Shown here one piece after another: positions 15,072-23,494 of a stretch of DNA of 43,997 nt. Under the pieces are notes generated by a model. That model saw only the letters and a list, made by a program, of their open reading frames with translations. It was not told the origin of the DNA and ran no database searches. The stretch's first letter is position 1. Each line of letters opens with the position of its first letter. Where the stretch lies: contig JAETRU010000025.1 of the NCBI GenBank assembly GCA_021769965.1, positions 1 through 43,997 on the forward strand. The letters are read 5' to 3'. The position numbers and the translations under genes are program-made. Origin of the DNA: Eubacterium sp. Lineage in GTDB: Bacteria; Bacillota; Clostridia; Peptostreptococcales; Anaerovoracaceae.

Positions 15072-15114
15072 ATGCGGCAGATGTGCGGGAAGCAGAAAGG
15101 AAGGCTTATCAATT

Positions 15115-15615
15115 ATGTTTAGAGAAATGAGACGCAGAAAACAGGTATTGTCTGCGGAAGAAACGGAAGCTGTTCTGAAAAGAGCTACAGCGGGCGTTCT
15201 GTCTGTCAGCGGAGATGACGGGTATCCTTACGGCGTGCCGGTCAGTTATATCTATACCGACGGAAAGATCTATTTTCACTGCGCTAAGACCGGACACAAG
15301 CTGGACGCTATTGCGAGAAATGAGAAGGTGTCTTTCAGCGTTATCGATCAGGACCAGATCGTAGCAGAAGAATTCACTACATACTTCAGAAGCGCCATCG
15401 CCTTTGGAAGAGCCAGGATCATCGAGGATGCTGAAGAGAAGAGAGCAGCCGTGAGAAAACTGACTGTGAAATACTGTCCGGCGCCGGAGCTGGCGGAAGG
15501 CATAGAGAAGGAGATCGATGCCGAATTTCCTGCTCTGTGCGTAGTGGAGATCACCATCGACCATCTTTCCGGGAAGGAAGCGATCGAACTGGTACGGGCC
15601 AGAGAAACGAAATAA
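15115..15615 (+). CDS. NimA-like pyridoxamine-phosphate-oxidase-fold flavoprotein
   Basis: A 166-residue split-barrel FMN-binding protein of the family that includes NimA (nitroimidazole reductase). Features are RRRKQVLS at the N-terminus, GVLSVSGDDGYPYGVPVSY (the conserved strand and loop), IYFHCAKTGHKLD (about 60-73, FMN and phosphate contacts) and a C-terminal VVEITIDHLSGKEA. NimA-type proteins reduce nitroaromatic drugs or bind flavin or heme; the natural substrate is unknown. AGGAAGG precedes the start. The gene is monocistronic, with its own promoter, structured leader and terminator. It sits beside oxygen-defence genes but faces them convergently. Confidence 0.85.
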   Translation: MFREMRRRKQVLSAEETEAVLKRATAGVLSVSGDDGYPYGVPVSYIYTDGKIYFHCAKTGHKLDAIARNEKVSFSVIDQDQIVAEEFTTYFRSAIAFGRARIIEDAEEKRAAVRKLTVKYCPAPELAEGIEKEIDAEFPALCVVEITIDHLSGKEAIELVRARETK

Positions 15616-15623
15616 AATAATGA

Positions 15624-15660
15624 AAAAGGCAGCGGCCGCGGGAAAGCGGCGCTGCCTTTT
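15624..15660. terminator. Bidirectional terminator
   Basis: AAAAGGCAGC (15624-15633) pairs with GCTGCCTTTT (15651-15660), with an inner GCCGC/GCGGC stem. The A/T symmetry serves both the NimA-like gene and the convergent superoxide reductase gene. Confidence 0.85.
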
Positions 15661-15666
15661 GTCATA

Positions 15667-16047
15667 TCAGTTCAGCTCTTTTTTCCAGAACCCGTGCAGG
15701 TTGCAGTATTCGTAAGCCGCAACCGGTTTTTCGCCTTCTGCCAGAGCGAATACTGCTTCCGGCGTTCCGGTCTTATCCAGATATTTTTTCTGGACGCCTT
15801 TGTCTGTTTCCAGAATGATGAAAGAGATGTGATGCTCTTCTGTCATCGGATGCTTCGCGCTGCCTACGCTGACAGTGACTTTGCTGCCGCTGACAGCGAC
15901 TACCGGAACGTGTTTTTCCACAGCAGCGTCCGTGGTGCCGGGCTCGAGCTGCTGCATCGGTTCACCGCAGCAGAACACTTTGACGCCTTTGTCTTCTACC
16001 ATTTCTATGATGTTGCCGCAGTGGGCGCATTTAAATAACTTTATCAT
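15667..16047 (-). CDS. dfx: Desulfoferrodoxin (superoxide reductase)
   Basis: A 126-residue two-iron superoxide reductase, which reduces superoxide to hydrogen peroxide without making oxygen. The N-terminal desulforedoxin-like domain has CAHCG and FCCGEPM, giving the four Cys of centre I. The catalytic centre II ligands are visible in EKHVPV, KHPMTEEHHI and YCNLHGFW, the last supplying Cys and His. GAGGAGGA precedes the start. A TATACT -10-like box lies upstream (16106-16101 on the minus strand). The peroxide product could be removed by the rubrerythrin encoded just across the divergent promoter region. Confidence 0.95.
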   Translation of the reverse strand: MIKLFKCAHCGNIIEMVEDKGVKVFCCGEPMQQLEPGTTDAAVEKHVPVVAVSGSKVTVSVGSAKHPMTEEHHISFIILETDKGVQKKYLDKTGTPEAVFALAEGEKPVAAYEYCNLHGFWKKELN

Positions 16048-16150
16048 ATCAATTCCTCCTCGTATGAATGTGATTTTGGTTGTTGTTTAGCTGTGCTGAT
16101 AGTATACCCCGCTGACTGTGTTTTAAACTGAGAAAAAAATAAAAAACCGC

Positions 16151-16179
16151 TTGACATAGTGCGTGAACGGATTTATTAT
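16151..16179 (+). promoter_or_regulatory. Promoter of perR-rbr
   Basis: TTGACA (16151-16156), 17 bases, then TATTAT (16174-16179). The Fur-type box begins 3 bases after the -10, so a bound regulator would block the start site. Confidence 0.8.
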
Positions 16180-16181
16180 AA

Positions 16182-16196
16182 TGATAATCATTATCA
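16182..16196. promoter_or_regulatory. Fur/PerR box
   Basis: TGATAATCATTATCA is a perfect 7-1-7 inverted repeat and matches the classical Fur box exactly. It covers the predicted transcription start of the regulator gene, indicating autoregulation. The PerR-type consensus differs at the outer pairs (TT..AA instead of TG..CA). Confidence 0.85.
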
Positions 16197-16218
16197 CTAT
16201 TTGTTGTGAGAGGCAGTT

Positions 16219-16653
16219 ATGACGTATTCAAGGCAGAGAAATTTAATATTTAACATCGTCAGGAATACCGATGTGCATCCAACAGCAGAATGGGTTTATG
16301 AGCAGGCAAAGCTTGCTATGCCTACGATCGGTATTGCTACGGTATACCGCAATCTGAATGCTTTGTCGCAGACAGGTCTGCTTGCGAGAATTGTAAGTCC
16401 TGACGGCACGATACGCTTTGACGGGTCTACAGAGGAGCATTATCATATGCAGTGCAGGAAGTGCGGACAGCTTTTTGATCTGTCCGTTGTCGACCGGGAG
16501 GCCTTTGACGAACTGAAAGAGGCAGCGTCGAGAGCATTTGGCATGGAAGTCGAGAATATTGTGCTGGCGGCCACGTTGTTTTACGGGATGTGTCCCCGCT
16601 GCGCAGAAGAAAAAGAGGAGGAAGAAAATCATGAAGGACTTAAAAGGAACTAA
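16219..16653 (+). CDS. perR: Fur-family metal-dependent repressor, likely PerR
   Basis: A 144-residue Fur-family regulator. The winged helix includes HPTAEWVY (the metal-ligand His of PerR), [10 protein letters not shown] (recognition helix) and an Asp in [11 protein letters not shown]. The structural zinc site has CRKCG and CPRCA. Such proteins repress oxidative-stress or iron genes; peroxide-sensing PerR oxidises its metal-ligand His residues. Neighbours (superoxide reductase, rubrerythrin) favour PerR, but the operator in front is a Fur-type box. The last 23 bases overlap the rubrerythrin gene, which makes a two-gene autoregulated operon. The C-terminus is unusually acidic ([11 protein letters not shown]) because it reads through the next ribosome-binding site. 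Confidence 0.82.
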   Translation: MTYSRQRNLIFNIVRNTDVHPTAEWVYEQAKLAMPTIGIATVYRNLNALSQTGLLARIVSPDGTIRFDGSTEEHYHMQCRKCGQLFDLSVVDREAFDELKEAASRAFGMEVENIVLAATLFYGMCPRCAEEKEEEENHEGLKRN

Positions 16654-17167
16654 AACTTTAGAAAATTTACTGACTGCTTTCGCAGGTGAATCCGAGGCGA
16701 GAAACAAGTATACTTTCTACGCGTCCCGCGCGAAGAAGGAAGGCTACGTGCAGATCCAGAAGATCTTTGAGGAGACTGCTGCCAATGAGAAAGAGCATGC
16801 GGAGCTGTGGTTCAAACTGGCCCACGGTATCGGTACCACAGAGGAAAATCTGCTGGACGCTGCCGCAGGCGAGAATTATGAATGGACAGAAATGTATGCT
16901 GAGATGGCTAAGACTGCCCGTGAAGAAGGTTTCCCTGAGATCGCCGCTCAGATGGAAGGCGTCGCAGCTGTAGAAAAGGAACATGAAGAAAGATACAAGA
17001 AGCTGGCAGAGAACGTCAAGGCTGGCAAGGTATTCGCGAAGGATGAAGAAGTACTCTGGCAGTGCAGCAACTGCGGCCACCAGGTAGTGGGCAAGGAAGC
17101 TCCGCTGGTATGCCCGGTATGCAAGCACCCGCAGGCTTACTTCCAGATCAAAGCAGAGAATTATTAA
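16631..17167 (+). CDS. rbr: Rubrerythrin
   Basis: Non-heme di-iron peroxidase of anaerobes that reduces hydrogen peroxide to water. The 178-residue protein has an N-terminal four-helix domain with Glu ligands in GESEARNKY and NEKEHAE, repeated in the second half (EKEHEERY). The C-terminal rubredoxin domain has CSNCGHQ and CPVCKHP. The ATG at 16631 follows AGAGGAGGAAG and overlaps the end of the regulator gene. A longer reading frame from 16538 would run deep into perR and has no support. Together with superoxide reductase it forms a complete superoxide-to-water route. Confidence 0.96.
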   Translation: MKDLKGTKTLENLLTAFAGESEARNKYTFYASRAKKEGYVQIQKIFEETAANEKEHAELWFKLAHGIGTTEENLLDAAAGENYEWTEMYAEMAKTAREEGFPEIAAQMEGVAAVEKEHEERYKKLAENVKAGKVFAKDEEVLWQCSNCGHQVVGKEAPLVCPVCKHPQAYFQIKAENY

Positions 17168-17267
17168 AAAGCAGACCCGCCGCTGCGCATGTCTGGCGGG
17201 GAAGCGGAAGCTTCGTAAAACGGTGTAAATATACCGAAAATATGAAAGGATTCAGTACATAGCAAGA

Positions 17268-17384
17268 GAAAGAGTTTCGTAGATCAGGGTGATTTTGCCC
17301 GAAATACGAAACTCTTTCTTCGTTTGAGGCCGGATCGCTTCATAAAAAACGGCAAATACCGCAAAGTACGAAATGCTTTTGCGG
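17268..17384. repeat. Two-hairpin element; first hairpin may terminate rbr
   Basis: GAAAGAGTTTCGTA (17268-17281) pairs perfectly with TACGAAACTCTTTC (17305-17318), followed by a moderately U-rich TTCGTTTG. A second hairpin pairs CCGCAAA (17359-17365) with TTTGCGG (17378-17384). The shared TACGAAA occurs at 17305 and 17367, 62 bases apart, like the periods of the other hairpin arrays in this window. Confidence 0.55.
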
Positions 17385-17406
17385 AGAAGACCCGCGGAAT
17401 TCCCCC

Positions 17407-17434
17407 TTACATCTGCCGGTCGAAGGTGTATAAT
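17407..17434 (+). promoter_or_regulatory. Promoter of the DUF2284 gene
   Basis: A TATAAT -10 (17429-17434), with TG directly before it, and a weak TTACAT -35 (17407-17412) 16 bases upstream. Confidence 0.5.
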
Positions 17435-17454
17435 AAATGCTGAGGTGAATTTTT

Positions 17455-18000
17455 ATGATGATGACAGAAAAAGAAATAGTGACGATGGCTGCGGAAGCCG
17501 GCATTGATGCTGCCGCCGTGATCGATGTATCGGAGATCGTATTTGAATATGACTTCAGAAAGTACTGCGAGATGAATCAATGCGGCAATTATGGGAAGAA
17601 TTATGGATGTCCGCCGGACTGCGGAACGCCTCAGGAAATGGAGGCCCGGGCTATGGCTTACAGCCGCGCTCTGATCCTGCAGACGATCTGGCCTGTAGAA
17701 GATATCACAGATCCGGAGGAGACCGGACCCCTGAAGAAGAAGCATAATCAGAAGCTCAGGCGTTTTATGGATCAGCTGGCTGAGGGAGGGATCGTCGGGC
17801 TTCCTGTCATGGCCGGACCGTGCAGCCTCTGTTCGCCGTGCGCTAAGGCCAGCGGCCAGCCGTGCCGTTTTCCGGAAAGGCAGGCTTCCTGTCTGTCTGC
17901 ATACGGGATCAATGTAATGAAACTGTGCGAAAGCAGCGGCGTGGCCTGGGACTACGGTCCGGACAAAGTGGCGTTTTTCGGACTGTATATGATGAAATAG
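17455..18000 (+). CDS. DUF2284 Cys-rich metal-binding protein
   Basis: A 181-residue protein of the DUF2284 (predicted metal-binding) family common in anaerobes. Eleven Cys residues are concentrated in CEMNQCGNYGKNYGCPPDC (about 36-54), CSLCSPCAK (about 123-131), PCRFPERQASC and CLSAYG. The pattern suggests an iron-sulfur cluster or another metal site. Function is unknown. Three consecutive ATGs begin the gene; GAGGTG lies 7 bases before the first. It is monocistronic, between the perR operon and the ribosomal cluster, and there is no evidence it belongs to either. Confidence 0.82.
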   Translation: MMMTEKEIVTMAAEAGIDAAAVIDVSEIVFEYDFRKYCEMNQCGNYGKNYGCPPDCGTPQEMEARAMAYSRALILQTIWPVEDITDPEETGPLKKKHNQKLRRFMDQLAEGGIVGLPVMAGPCSLCSPCAKASGQPCRFPERQASCLSAYGINVMKLCESSGVAWDYGPDKVAFFGLYMMK

Positions 18001-18229
18001 CGGAATATCCGGCACGGTAAATACAGCCGTGGATCATCATTTTACACGTTTGCCGCGGCGGCTTTCCAACCCGTGCCGGATGCCTTTTGACGGGAAGATA
18101 CAGCGCGGGACCGTCAAAAAAGAAACGCCCGTATACGTGGCATGATATAGCGGGCTAAAGCGGTTGAAAATGCTTGATTATGAAGAAGAAAAAACTTTAA
18201 AATCGCATGAAGTTTTTTTCAAAAAAGAC
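18001..18229. other. Intergenic spacer with hairpins
   Basis: No gene is seen. CCGGCACGG (18009-18017) can pair with CCGTGCCGG (18071-18079), and TTTTGACGG (18085-18093) with CCGTCAAAA (18111-18119). Neither has a proper U tract, so termination of the DUF2284 transcript here is uncertain. The last part is A/T-rich and leads into the rpsJ promoter. Confidence 0.4.
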
Positions 18230-18258
18230 TTGCTTTATTGATAAACATCATGTATACT
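18230..18258 (+). promoter_or_regulatory. Main promoter of the S10-spc-alpha cluster
   Basis: TTGCTT (18230-18235), 17 bases, then TATACT (18253-18258), with A-tracts upstream (possible UP element). It is the only clear promoter found between 18 and 34 kb. The predicted start is near 18265. Confidence 0.7.
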
Positions 18259-18264
18259 AAAAAG

Positions 18265-18525
18265 GCTTGCTTAAGGCGATGAAGTAGGAAGTTGCGGAGC
18301 TATCCGGTAATTTCTACGGAGAATTGTCCCCACCAGATGGGGGCGAAGGTGTTCGCCGACTTTTGCTTTGTGCGAAAAATAAAGAAACGCACGGAGCCGT
18401 GTGCAAAGTAAGCGATTCCACCGCACACGTTGAGAAGTGGGCATTTGACCGGTATCGCTCCGGTCAGCAAAGAACCCCTTGTACAAGCGTAGCGAAAACA
18501 GTACAAAAATTTTAGGAGGAAAACA
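18265..18525 (+). promoter_or_regulatory. Long structured leader of rpsJ
   Basis: About 260 untranslated bases precede rpsJ. Visible stems are CCCC/GGGG (18328-18345), GGCGAA/TTCGCC (18342-18357) and GACCGG/CCGGTC (18437-18455). GCACGG/CCGTGTGC (18390-18405) competes with CCGTGTGC pairing to GCACACG (18422-18428). Ribosomal protein operons are commonly autoregulated through such leaders, but I do not recognise a known class. Confidence 0.5.
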
Positions 18526-18837
18526 ATGAGCGAATTACAGAAAATCAGAATTAAGCTTAAGGCCTATGACCACGCGTTATTAGACCAGTCAGCAGCCAAG
18601 ATCGTGGAAACTGCCAAGAAGACAGGCGCAGACGTTTCCGGCCCGATTCCACTGCCGACAGAAAAAGAAGTCGTGACGATCCTGAGAGCGGTTCACAAGT
18701 ATAAGGACAGCAGAGAGCAGTTCGAGCAGAGAACCCACAAGAGACTGATCGACATCACCAATGCGACACTGCAGACTACAGACGCGCTGACAAAGCTGGA
18801 TCTGCCTGCAGGCGTAGACATTGAGATCAAACTGTAA
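18526..18837 (+). CDS. rpsJ: 30S ribosomal protein S10
   Basis: 103 residues, normal length. It begins with the typical [16 protein letters not shown] and has [11 protein letters not shown] and THKRLIDI, the tRNA-site loop and head-binding parts. S10 binds the 30S head and, as NusE, joins NusB in antitermination complexes. AGGAGG lies 7 bases before ATG. It is the first gene of the cluster; the next, rplC, starts 228 bases later, after a structured RNA element rather than the usual short gap. Confidence 0.97.
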   Translation: MSELQKIRIKLKAYDHALLDQSAAKIVETAKKTGADVSGPIPLPTEKEVVTILRAVHKYKDSREQFEQRTHKRLIDITNATLQTTDALTKLDLPAGVDIEIKL

Positions 18838-18860
18838 AATAAGGGAGTCTCCCTTAGTAA

Positions 18861-19039
18861 GATCGCATGAGAGGGAAAAGCTGCGAACGGCTCACCTGTG
18901 AGAGCCCAGGCGCAAGATGCGGCGCCGCTGCGGCAAGTTGCGGTAAAAATCACAAAATCAAAGATTTTGGATTTCCTCGCAGGAGACCTGCCGGCGATTT
19001 CTTCGGAAATCGGGCCAGGACTTCCACACCAGAGCGATC
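18861..19039 (+). ncRNA. Structured RNA element, copy A (before rplC)
   Basis: Outer arms GATCGC (18861-18866) and GCGATC (19034-19039) close a multi-stem region. The core from 18941 to 19030 aligns with 25562-25653 before rpsH. Copy A has AAAATC/GATTTT (loop AAA), AAATC/GATTT around it, and CGATTTC/GAAATCG with a TTCG loop. The invariant GAGACCTGCC and GGGC-N-AGG flank the last stem. Several pairs change together between the copies, which supports RNA pairing. Extra hairpins lie in 18880-18935. Confidence 0.65.
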
Positions 19040-19065
19040 CAATGTAAGTGAAAAGGAGAAAAAAT

Positions 19066-19701
19066 ATGAAAGCAATCTTAGGTAAGAAAATCGGAATGAC
19101 TCAGATTTTCGCAGAAACAGGAGAAGTGATTCCTGTAACAGTGATCGAAGCTGGTCCTGAAGTTGTAACCCAGATCAAGACAGTTGAGACTGACGGTTAC
19201 GACGCAGTACAGGTTGGCTTTGAAGATCAGAAAGCTCACAGAGTAAACAAGCCGATGACAGGTCATTTTGCCAAGAGCGGCGCGCCTCTGAAGAAACATC
19301 TTGCAGAGTTCAGACCTGAAGAGGGTGAAACCTATGAATTAGGACAGGTCATCACCGTTGCTGATTTTGAAGAAGGCAGCAAGCTGGACGTGACCGGAAC
19401 ATCCAAAGGTAAAGGCACTCAGGGCAACATCAAGAGACACGGCCACCACAGAGGCCCGATGACACACGGTTCCAAGCATAAGAGACTGGCCGGCGCGCTG
19501 GCAGCAGGTACTTATCCTTCCAGAGTGTTCAAAGGCAACAAAGCTCCGGGAAGAATGGGCCGCGAAACTGTTACCGTACAGAACGTAGTTTTAGTAAAAG
19601 TTGACACTGACAGAAACCTGATGCTGATCAAGGGCGCTGTTCCTGGCGGCAAGGGAAGTCTGGTAAGAGTCCAGTACGCTGTCAAAGGTCAGGACAAATA
19701 G
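19066..19701 (+). CDS. rplC: 50S ribosomal protein L3
   Basis: 211 residues. It starts [15 protein letters not shown] and carries [17 protein letters not shown], the loop reaching the peptidyl transferase centre, with the modified-Gln region nearby. L3 is an early 23S rRNA-binding assembly protein. I use ATG 19066, 9 bases after AAAAGGAG; an in-frame GTG 18 bases earlier would place that site inside the gene. It is preceded by the 5' structured element, so its expression could be tuned apart from rpsJ. Confidence 0.97.
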   Translation: MKAILGKKIGMTQIFAETGEVIPVTVIEAGPEVVTQIKTVETDGYDAVQVGFEDQKAHRVNKPMTGHFAKSGAPLKKHLAEFRPEEGETYELGQVITVADFEEGSKLDVTGTSKGKGTQGNIKRHGHHRGPMTHGSKHKRLAGALAAGTYPSRVFKGNKAPGRMGRETVTVQNVVLVKVDTDRNLMLIKGAVPGGKGSLVRVQYAVKGQDK

Positions 19702-19730
19702 AATAGACTTCAGAAAGGAGGAAGCACACA

Positions 19731-20354
19731 ATGGCAAAAGTAACTATGCTTAATATGGCCGGAACTGAAGCCGGAACCATCGAGCTTAAAGATGAAATAT
19801 TTGGCATCGAGCCAAACGCAAACGCTGTTCACGCAGTAGTTGTAAACTATCTGGCAAACCAGAGGCAGGGCACACAGTCCGCTAAGACCAGAGGCGAAGT
19901 CAGAGGAGGCGGCAGAAAGCCTTTCAGACAGAAAGGAACCGGACGTCACAGACAGGGTTCCACAACTGACCCTTCACAGGTAGGAGGCGGTATCGCTTTC
20001 GCACCGAAGCCAAGAAGCTACAGATACACAGTATCCAAGAAGCTGAGAAGACTGGCTATGAAGTCCGCGCTCTCCGCTAAAGTAGCAGACAACGAGATCA
20101 TCGTTATAGACGAATTAAAATTTGATGCTCCTAAGACTAAGGAAATGGTTAAGGTCCTGGAGAATGTAAAGGCAGCAAAGAAGGCGCTGATCATCACTGC
20201 TGACAAGGACGAAAACGTTGTTAAGTCCGCTGCAAACATCCCTGGAGTAAAGACTGCTCTTGTGGGAACCATGAACGTTTACGAGATTGTAAACCATACC
20301 AGCTTCATCGTAACGAAGGAAGCAATCGAAAAGATTCAGGAGGTGTACATCTAA
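19731..20354 (+). CDS. rplD: 50S ribosomal protein L4
   Basis: 207 residues. The extended loop containing [23 protein letters not shown], which lines the peptide exit tunnel, is clearly present, followed by the globular Rossmann-like domain. In gamma-proteobacteria L4 also represses its own operon; whether that holds here is unknown. AAAGGAGG lies 11 bases before ATG. The stop overlaps the rplW start by one base. Confidence 0.97.
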   Translation: MAKVTMLNMAGTEAGTIELKDEIFGIEPNANAVHAVVVNYLANQRQGTQSAKTRGEVRGGGRKPFRQKGTGRHRQGSTTDPSQVGGGIAFAPKPRSYRYTVSKKLRRLAMKSALSAKVADNEIIVIDELKFDAPKTKEMVKVLENVKAAKKALIITADKDENVVKSAANIPGVKTALVGTMNVYEIVNHTSFIVTKEAIEKIQEVYI

Positions 20355-20644
20355 TGAGATCAGCATATGACGTAATCATCAAGCCGGTCATTTCCGAACA
20401 GAGTATGGACCAGGCACAGGAAAAGAAGTACACATTCAAGGTTGCTGTAGACGCTAACAAGACAGAGATCAAATTAGCAGTCGAAGAAATCTTTGGTGTT
20501 GAAGTAAAGAAAGTCAATGTCATGAACTATGACGGCAAGTTAAAGAGAATGGGAAGAACCGTGGGCAGAAGATCTGCTTACAAGAAGGCTGTTGTGACTC
20601 TGACTGAAGGCAGCAAAGAGATCGAGTTCTTCCAGAGTCTGTAA
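20354..20644 (+). CDS. rplW: 50S ribosomal protein L23
   Basis: 96 residues, usual size. It has [14 protein letters not shown] at the N-terminus and the flexible [15 protein letters not shown] loop near the exit tunnel. L23 is the docking site for trigger factor and the signal recognition particle. Its ATG overlaps the rplD stop (TAATG), and the ribosome-binding site GGAGG lies within the end of rplD, so translation is coupled. Confidence 0.97.
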   Translation: MRSAYDVIIKPVISEQSMDQAQEKKYTFKVAVDANKTEIKLAVEEIFGVEVKKVNVMNYDGKLKRMGRTVGRRSAYKKAVVTLTEGSKEIEFFQSL

Positions 20645-20662
20645 TATAGGAGGTAGACAAGA

Positions 20663-21496
20663 ATGGGAATTAAGAAATATAAACCAACGACTCCTGGTCA
20701 GCGCGGCATGACAGTTTCTACTTTCGAAGAGATCACAACCAGCACACCGGAAAAGTCTCTTACAAAAACTTTGAAGAAACATTCAGGCAGAAACGTCAGA
20801 GGTAAGATCACCGTCAGACACAGAGGCGGCGGCACCAGACATAAATACAGAATCATCGACTTCAAGAGAACGAAGGACGATATTCCGGGCAGAGTTGCCA
20901 CCATCGAGTACGATCCGAACAGAAGCGCCAACATCGCTCTGATCGTTTACGCCGATGGTGAGAAGAGATATATCATCGCTCCGAACAAGCTGAAGGTCGG
21001 CGATGTGATCTACTCCGGTCCGGAAGCAGATATTAAGGTTGGAAACGCACTTCCGATCGCCAACATTCCGGTTGGTACTATGATCCACAACATCGAACTG
21101 AAGCCTGGCAAGGGCGGTCAGCTGGCAAGATCCGCAGGCAACGCCGCACAGCTCATGGCTAAGGAAGATAAATATGCTCAGGTAAGACTTCCGTCCGGCG
21201 AAGTAAGAAAAGTACTGATTCAGTGCAGAGCCACCATCGGTGAAGTTGGTAACGCAGATCACTCCAACATCCAGATCGGTAAAGCAGGAAGAAAGAGACA
21301 CATGGGTATCAGACCTACCGTAAGAGGTTCTGTAATGAACCCTAACGATCACCCACACGGCGGTGGTGAAGGCAGAGCGCCTGTTGGTCGTAAGAGCCCG
21401 GTTACTCCTTGGGGTAAACCTGCACTTGGCTACAAGACCAGAAAGAAGAACAAGGCTTCTAATCAGTATATCGTAAAGAGAAGAAATGAGAAATAA
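20663..21496 (+). CDS. rplB: 50S ribosomal protein L2
   Basis: 277 residues. It begins [17 protein letters not shown], has the SH3/OB core [16 protein letters not shown], and ends with the [15 protein letters not shown] motif whose His lies near the peptidyl transferase centre. L2 is one of the primary 23S rRNA-binding proteins and is needed for subunit joining. AGGAGG lies 8 bases before ATG. Neighbours are in the canonical order L23-L2-S19. Confidence 0.98.
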   Translation: MGIKKYKPTTPGQRGMTVSTFEEITTSTPEKSLTKTLKKHSGRNVRGKITVRHRGGGTRHKYRIIDFKRTKDDIPGRVATIEYDPNRSANIALIVYADGEKRYIIAPNKLKVGDVIYSGPEADIKVGNALPIANIPVGTMIHNIELKPGKGGQLARSAGNAAQLMAKEDKYAQVRLPSGEVRKVLIQCRATIGEVGNADHSNIQIGKAGRKRHMGIRPTVRGSVMNPNDHPHGGGEGRAPVGRKSPVTPWGKPALGYKTRKKNKASNQYIVKRRNEK

Positions 21497-21512
21497 GGAA
21501 GGAGCATAGAGA

Positions 21513-21791
21513 ATGAGTAGATCACTTAAAAAAGGTCCTTTCGTAGACGTTAAGCTTCTGAAGGCTATCGAAGCTATGAACGAAGCAAACGAGAAGAAAG
21601 TTATCAAGACATGGTCAAGACCATCCACTATATTCCCACAGATGGTGGGACACACCATTGCAGTCCATGACGGCAGAAAGCACGTTCCTGTATATATCAC
21701 AGAGGACATGGTAGGCCACAAGCTTGGAGAATTCGCTCCAACCAGAACTTACAGAGGTCATGCTGCAGATAAGTCATCAAAAGTAAGATAA
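21513..21791 (+). CDS. rpsS: 30S ribosomal protein S19
   Basis: 92 residues. It starts [20 protein letters not shown] and contains [22 protein letters not shown] and [12 protein letters not shown], all diagnostic. S19 sits on the 30S head, contacts S13 and takes part in bridges to the large subunit. GGAAGGAG lies about 9 bases upstream of ATG. It is separated from rplB and rplV by 16 bases each. Confidence 0.97.
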   Translation: MSRSLKKGPFVDVKLLKAIEAMNEANEKKVIKTWSRPSTIFPQMVGHTIAVHDGRKHVPVYITEDMVGHKLGEFAPTRTYRGHAADKSSKVR

Positions 21792-21807
21792 GAAAGGGAG
21801 ATAAAAA

Positions 21808-22143
21808 ATGGAAGCAAAAGCAGTTGCAAAATACGTAAGAATGTCTCCTATCAAGCTGAAGCCGGTCGTTGACCTGGTCAGAGGCAAGGACTTAGACGAG
21901 GCATTAACAATTCTGAAGTTCACACCGGGAAAAGGTTCAGAAATCGTGGAAAAGGTTGTGAAATCAGCTGCGGCAAACGCTGAGAACAACTTCGACATGA
22001 ATCCGGATAATTTATACGTTGCAGAAGTATATGCTCATCAGGGCCCTACAATGAAGAGATGGAGAGCCGGTTCACAAGGTAGAGCATCAATCATTCTGAA
22101 GAGATCAAGCCACGTTGGCGTGACTCTGAAGGAAAGAGACTAA
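21808..22143 (+). CDS. rplV: 50S ribosomal protein L22
   Basis: 111 residues. It has AKAVAKYVRMSPIKLKPVVDLVRG near the N-terminus and the beta-hairpin GPTMKRWRAGSQGRASIILKR, which lines the narrowest part of the exit tunnel and is a site of macrolide-resistance changes in other bacteria. AAGGGAG lies upstream. It is followed by rpsC after 18 bases. Confidence 0.97.
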   Translation: MEAKAVAKYVRMSPIKLKPVVDLVRGKDLDEALTILKFTPGKGSEIVEKVVKSAAANAENNFDMNPDNLYVAEVYAHQGPTMKRWRAGSQGRASIILKRSSHVGVTLKERD

Positions 22144-22161
22144 GGATAGGAGGTTCATTGA

Positions 22162-23037
22162 ATGGGTCAGAAAGTAAGTCCACATGGATTGAGAGTGGGC
22201 GTAATCAAAGACTGGAACTCAAAGTGGTATGCGAAGAAGAGCAACTTTGCAGATTTACTCGTTGAAGACAATCAGATCAGAGAATACGTAAAGAAAAAAT
22301 TATACGCTGCAGGCGTTTCTAAAGTTTTAATCGAGAGAGCAGCTGAGAACAAGATCAGAGTTATCGTACTCACTGCTAGACCGGGTATGGTCATCGGCCG
22401 TTCCGGCAACGGAGTTGACGAGCTGAAGGCAGCCCTGGTCAAGATGACCGGCAAGGAGATCGAGATTTCCATCGAGGAAGTCAGAAGATCCGAACTGGAC
22501 GCGCAGCTGACTGCAGAAAGCATCGCGCAGGCTCTGGAAAGACGTGTTTCTTTCAGAAGAGCAATGAAGCAGGCTATCGGCAGAACTATGAAGGCAGGCG
22601 CTAAGGGTATCAAAGTACTCTGCTCCGGAAGACTGGGCGGCGCTGAAATCGCCAGAAGCGAAAAGTACAGCGAAGGCAACGTTCCTCTCCATACACTGAG
22701 AGCCGACATCGACTACGGTTTTGCTGAAGCAGATACCACATATGGTAAGATCGGCGTAAAGGTATGGATCAACCATGGCGAGATCCTCGACAAGGGATTA
22801 CAGAGCCCGGTTCGCGAAGAAAAGCGCGAAAAGAGAGAGAGAAGAGGCAGAAAAGACGGCGACAGAAGAAGAAACGACAGACGTGATCGCGGCGACAGAA
22901 GAAGAAACGACCGCAATGACAGAAACGAAGCGCCGAAAGCTGTAAATCCGAGAGTCAGAAAGGCTCCGAAGGTTGAACCTAAAGCAGAAGAACCACAGGT
23001 AGAAGCTGCACCAGCTGCAGAAGCTACTGAAGAATAA
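22162..23037 (+). CDS. rpsC: 30S ribosomal protein S3 with long charged C-terminal extension
   Basis: 291 residues, about 70 longer than the usual 210-230. The first 212 or so are normal: [13 protein letters not shown], the KH domain with [11 protein letters not shown], and the C-terminal domain with [20 protein letters not shown] and [10 protein letters not shown]. The extra tail has Arg/Asp/Asn repeats ([16 protein letters not shown]) and then an acidic Ala/Pro/Glu end. The tail is probably disordered. S3 forms part of the mRNA entry channel and acts as a helicase with S4 and S5. AGGAGG lies about 9 bases before ATG. Confidence 0.96.
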   Translation: MGQKVSPHGLRVGVIKDWNSKWYAKKSNFADLLVEDNQIREYVKKKLYAAGVSKVLIERAAENKIRVIVLTARPGMVIGRSGNGVDELKAALVKMTGKEIEISIEEVRRSELDAQLTAESIAQALERRVSFRRAMKQAIGRTMKAGAKGIKVLCSGRLGGAEIARSEKYSEGNVPLHTLRADIDYGFAEADTTYGKIGVKVWINHGEILDKGLQSPVREEKREKRERRGRKDGDRRRNDRRDRGDRRRNDRNDRNEAPKAVNPRVRKAPKVEPKAEEPQVEAAPAAEATEE

Positions 23038-23062
23038 GCACTGAGAAAGGAGGAACTAAGCC

Positions 23063-23494
23063 ATGTTAATGCCAAAGCGCGTTAAACACAGAAGAGTTCA
23101 TAGAGGTAGAATGAAGGGCGTAGCAACCAAGGGAAATACCATTACCTACGGTTCATACGGCCTGGTATCACAGGAATGTGGATGGATCACCTCCAATCAG
23201 ATCGAGGCAGCCCGTATTGCCATGACAAGATCTATCAAAAGAGGTGGTAAAGTATATATCAAGATTTTCCCGCACAAGTCAGTAACAAAGAAGCCTGCTG
23301 AAGTACGTATGGGTTCCGGTAAAGGTGCACCAGAGTACTGGGTAGCAGTTGTAAAACCTGGCAGAGTCATGTTTGAGATCGATGGTGTAACAGAAGAGCA
23401 GGCAAGAGAAGCTATGAGACTTGCAATGCACAAGTTACCTGTCAAGTGCAAATTTGCCATCAAGGAAAACGAAGCAAAGGGTGGTGAAGCATAA
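23063..23494 (+). CDS. rplP: 50S ribosomal protein L16
   Basis: 143 residues. It begins [19 protein letters not shown], a nearly invariant start, and has [27 protein letters not shown] and [14 protein letters not shown] (each conserved). L16 contacts the A-site tRNA elbow and is a late assembly protein. AAAGGAGG lies 10 bases before ATG. The stop codon overlaps the rpmC start by one base (TAATG). Confidence 0.97.
   Translation: MLMPKRVKHRRVHRGRMKGVATKGNTITYGSYGLVSQECGWITSNQIEAARIAMTRSIKRGGKVYIKIFPHKSVTKKPAEVRMGSGKGAPEYWVAVVKPGRVMFEIDGVTEEQAREAMRLAMHKLPVKCKFAIKENEAKGGEA

Noticed and set aside
18941-19030. Cobalamin riboswitch before rplC, because of GGAGACCTGCC
   Set aside because: The rest of the aptamer (GGTGAAAATCC-type and CCCGCCACTGT) is missing, the element is too short, and copy B lacks even the GGAGACCTGC match (CGAGACCTGCC).
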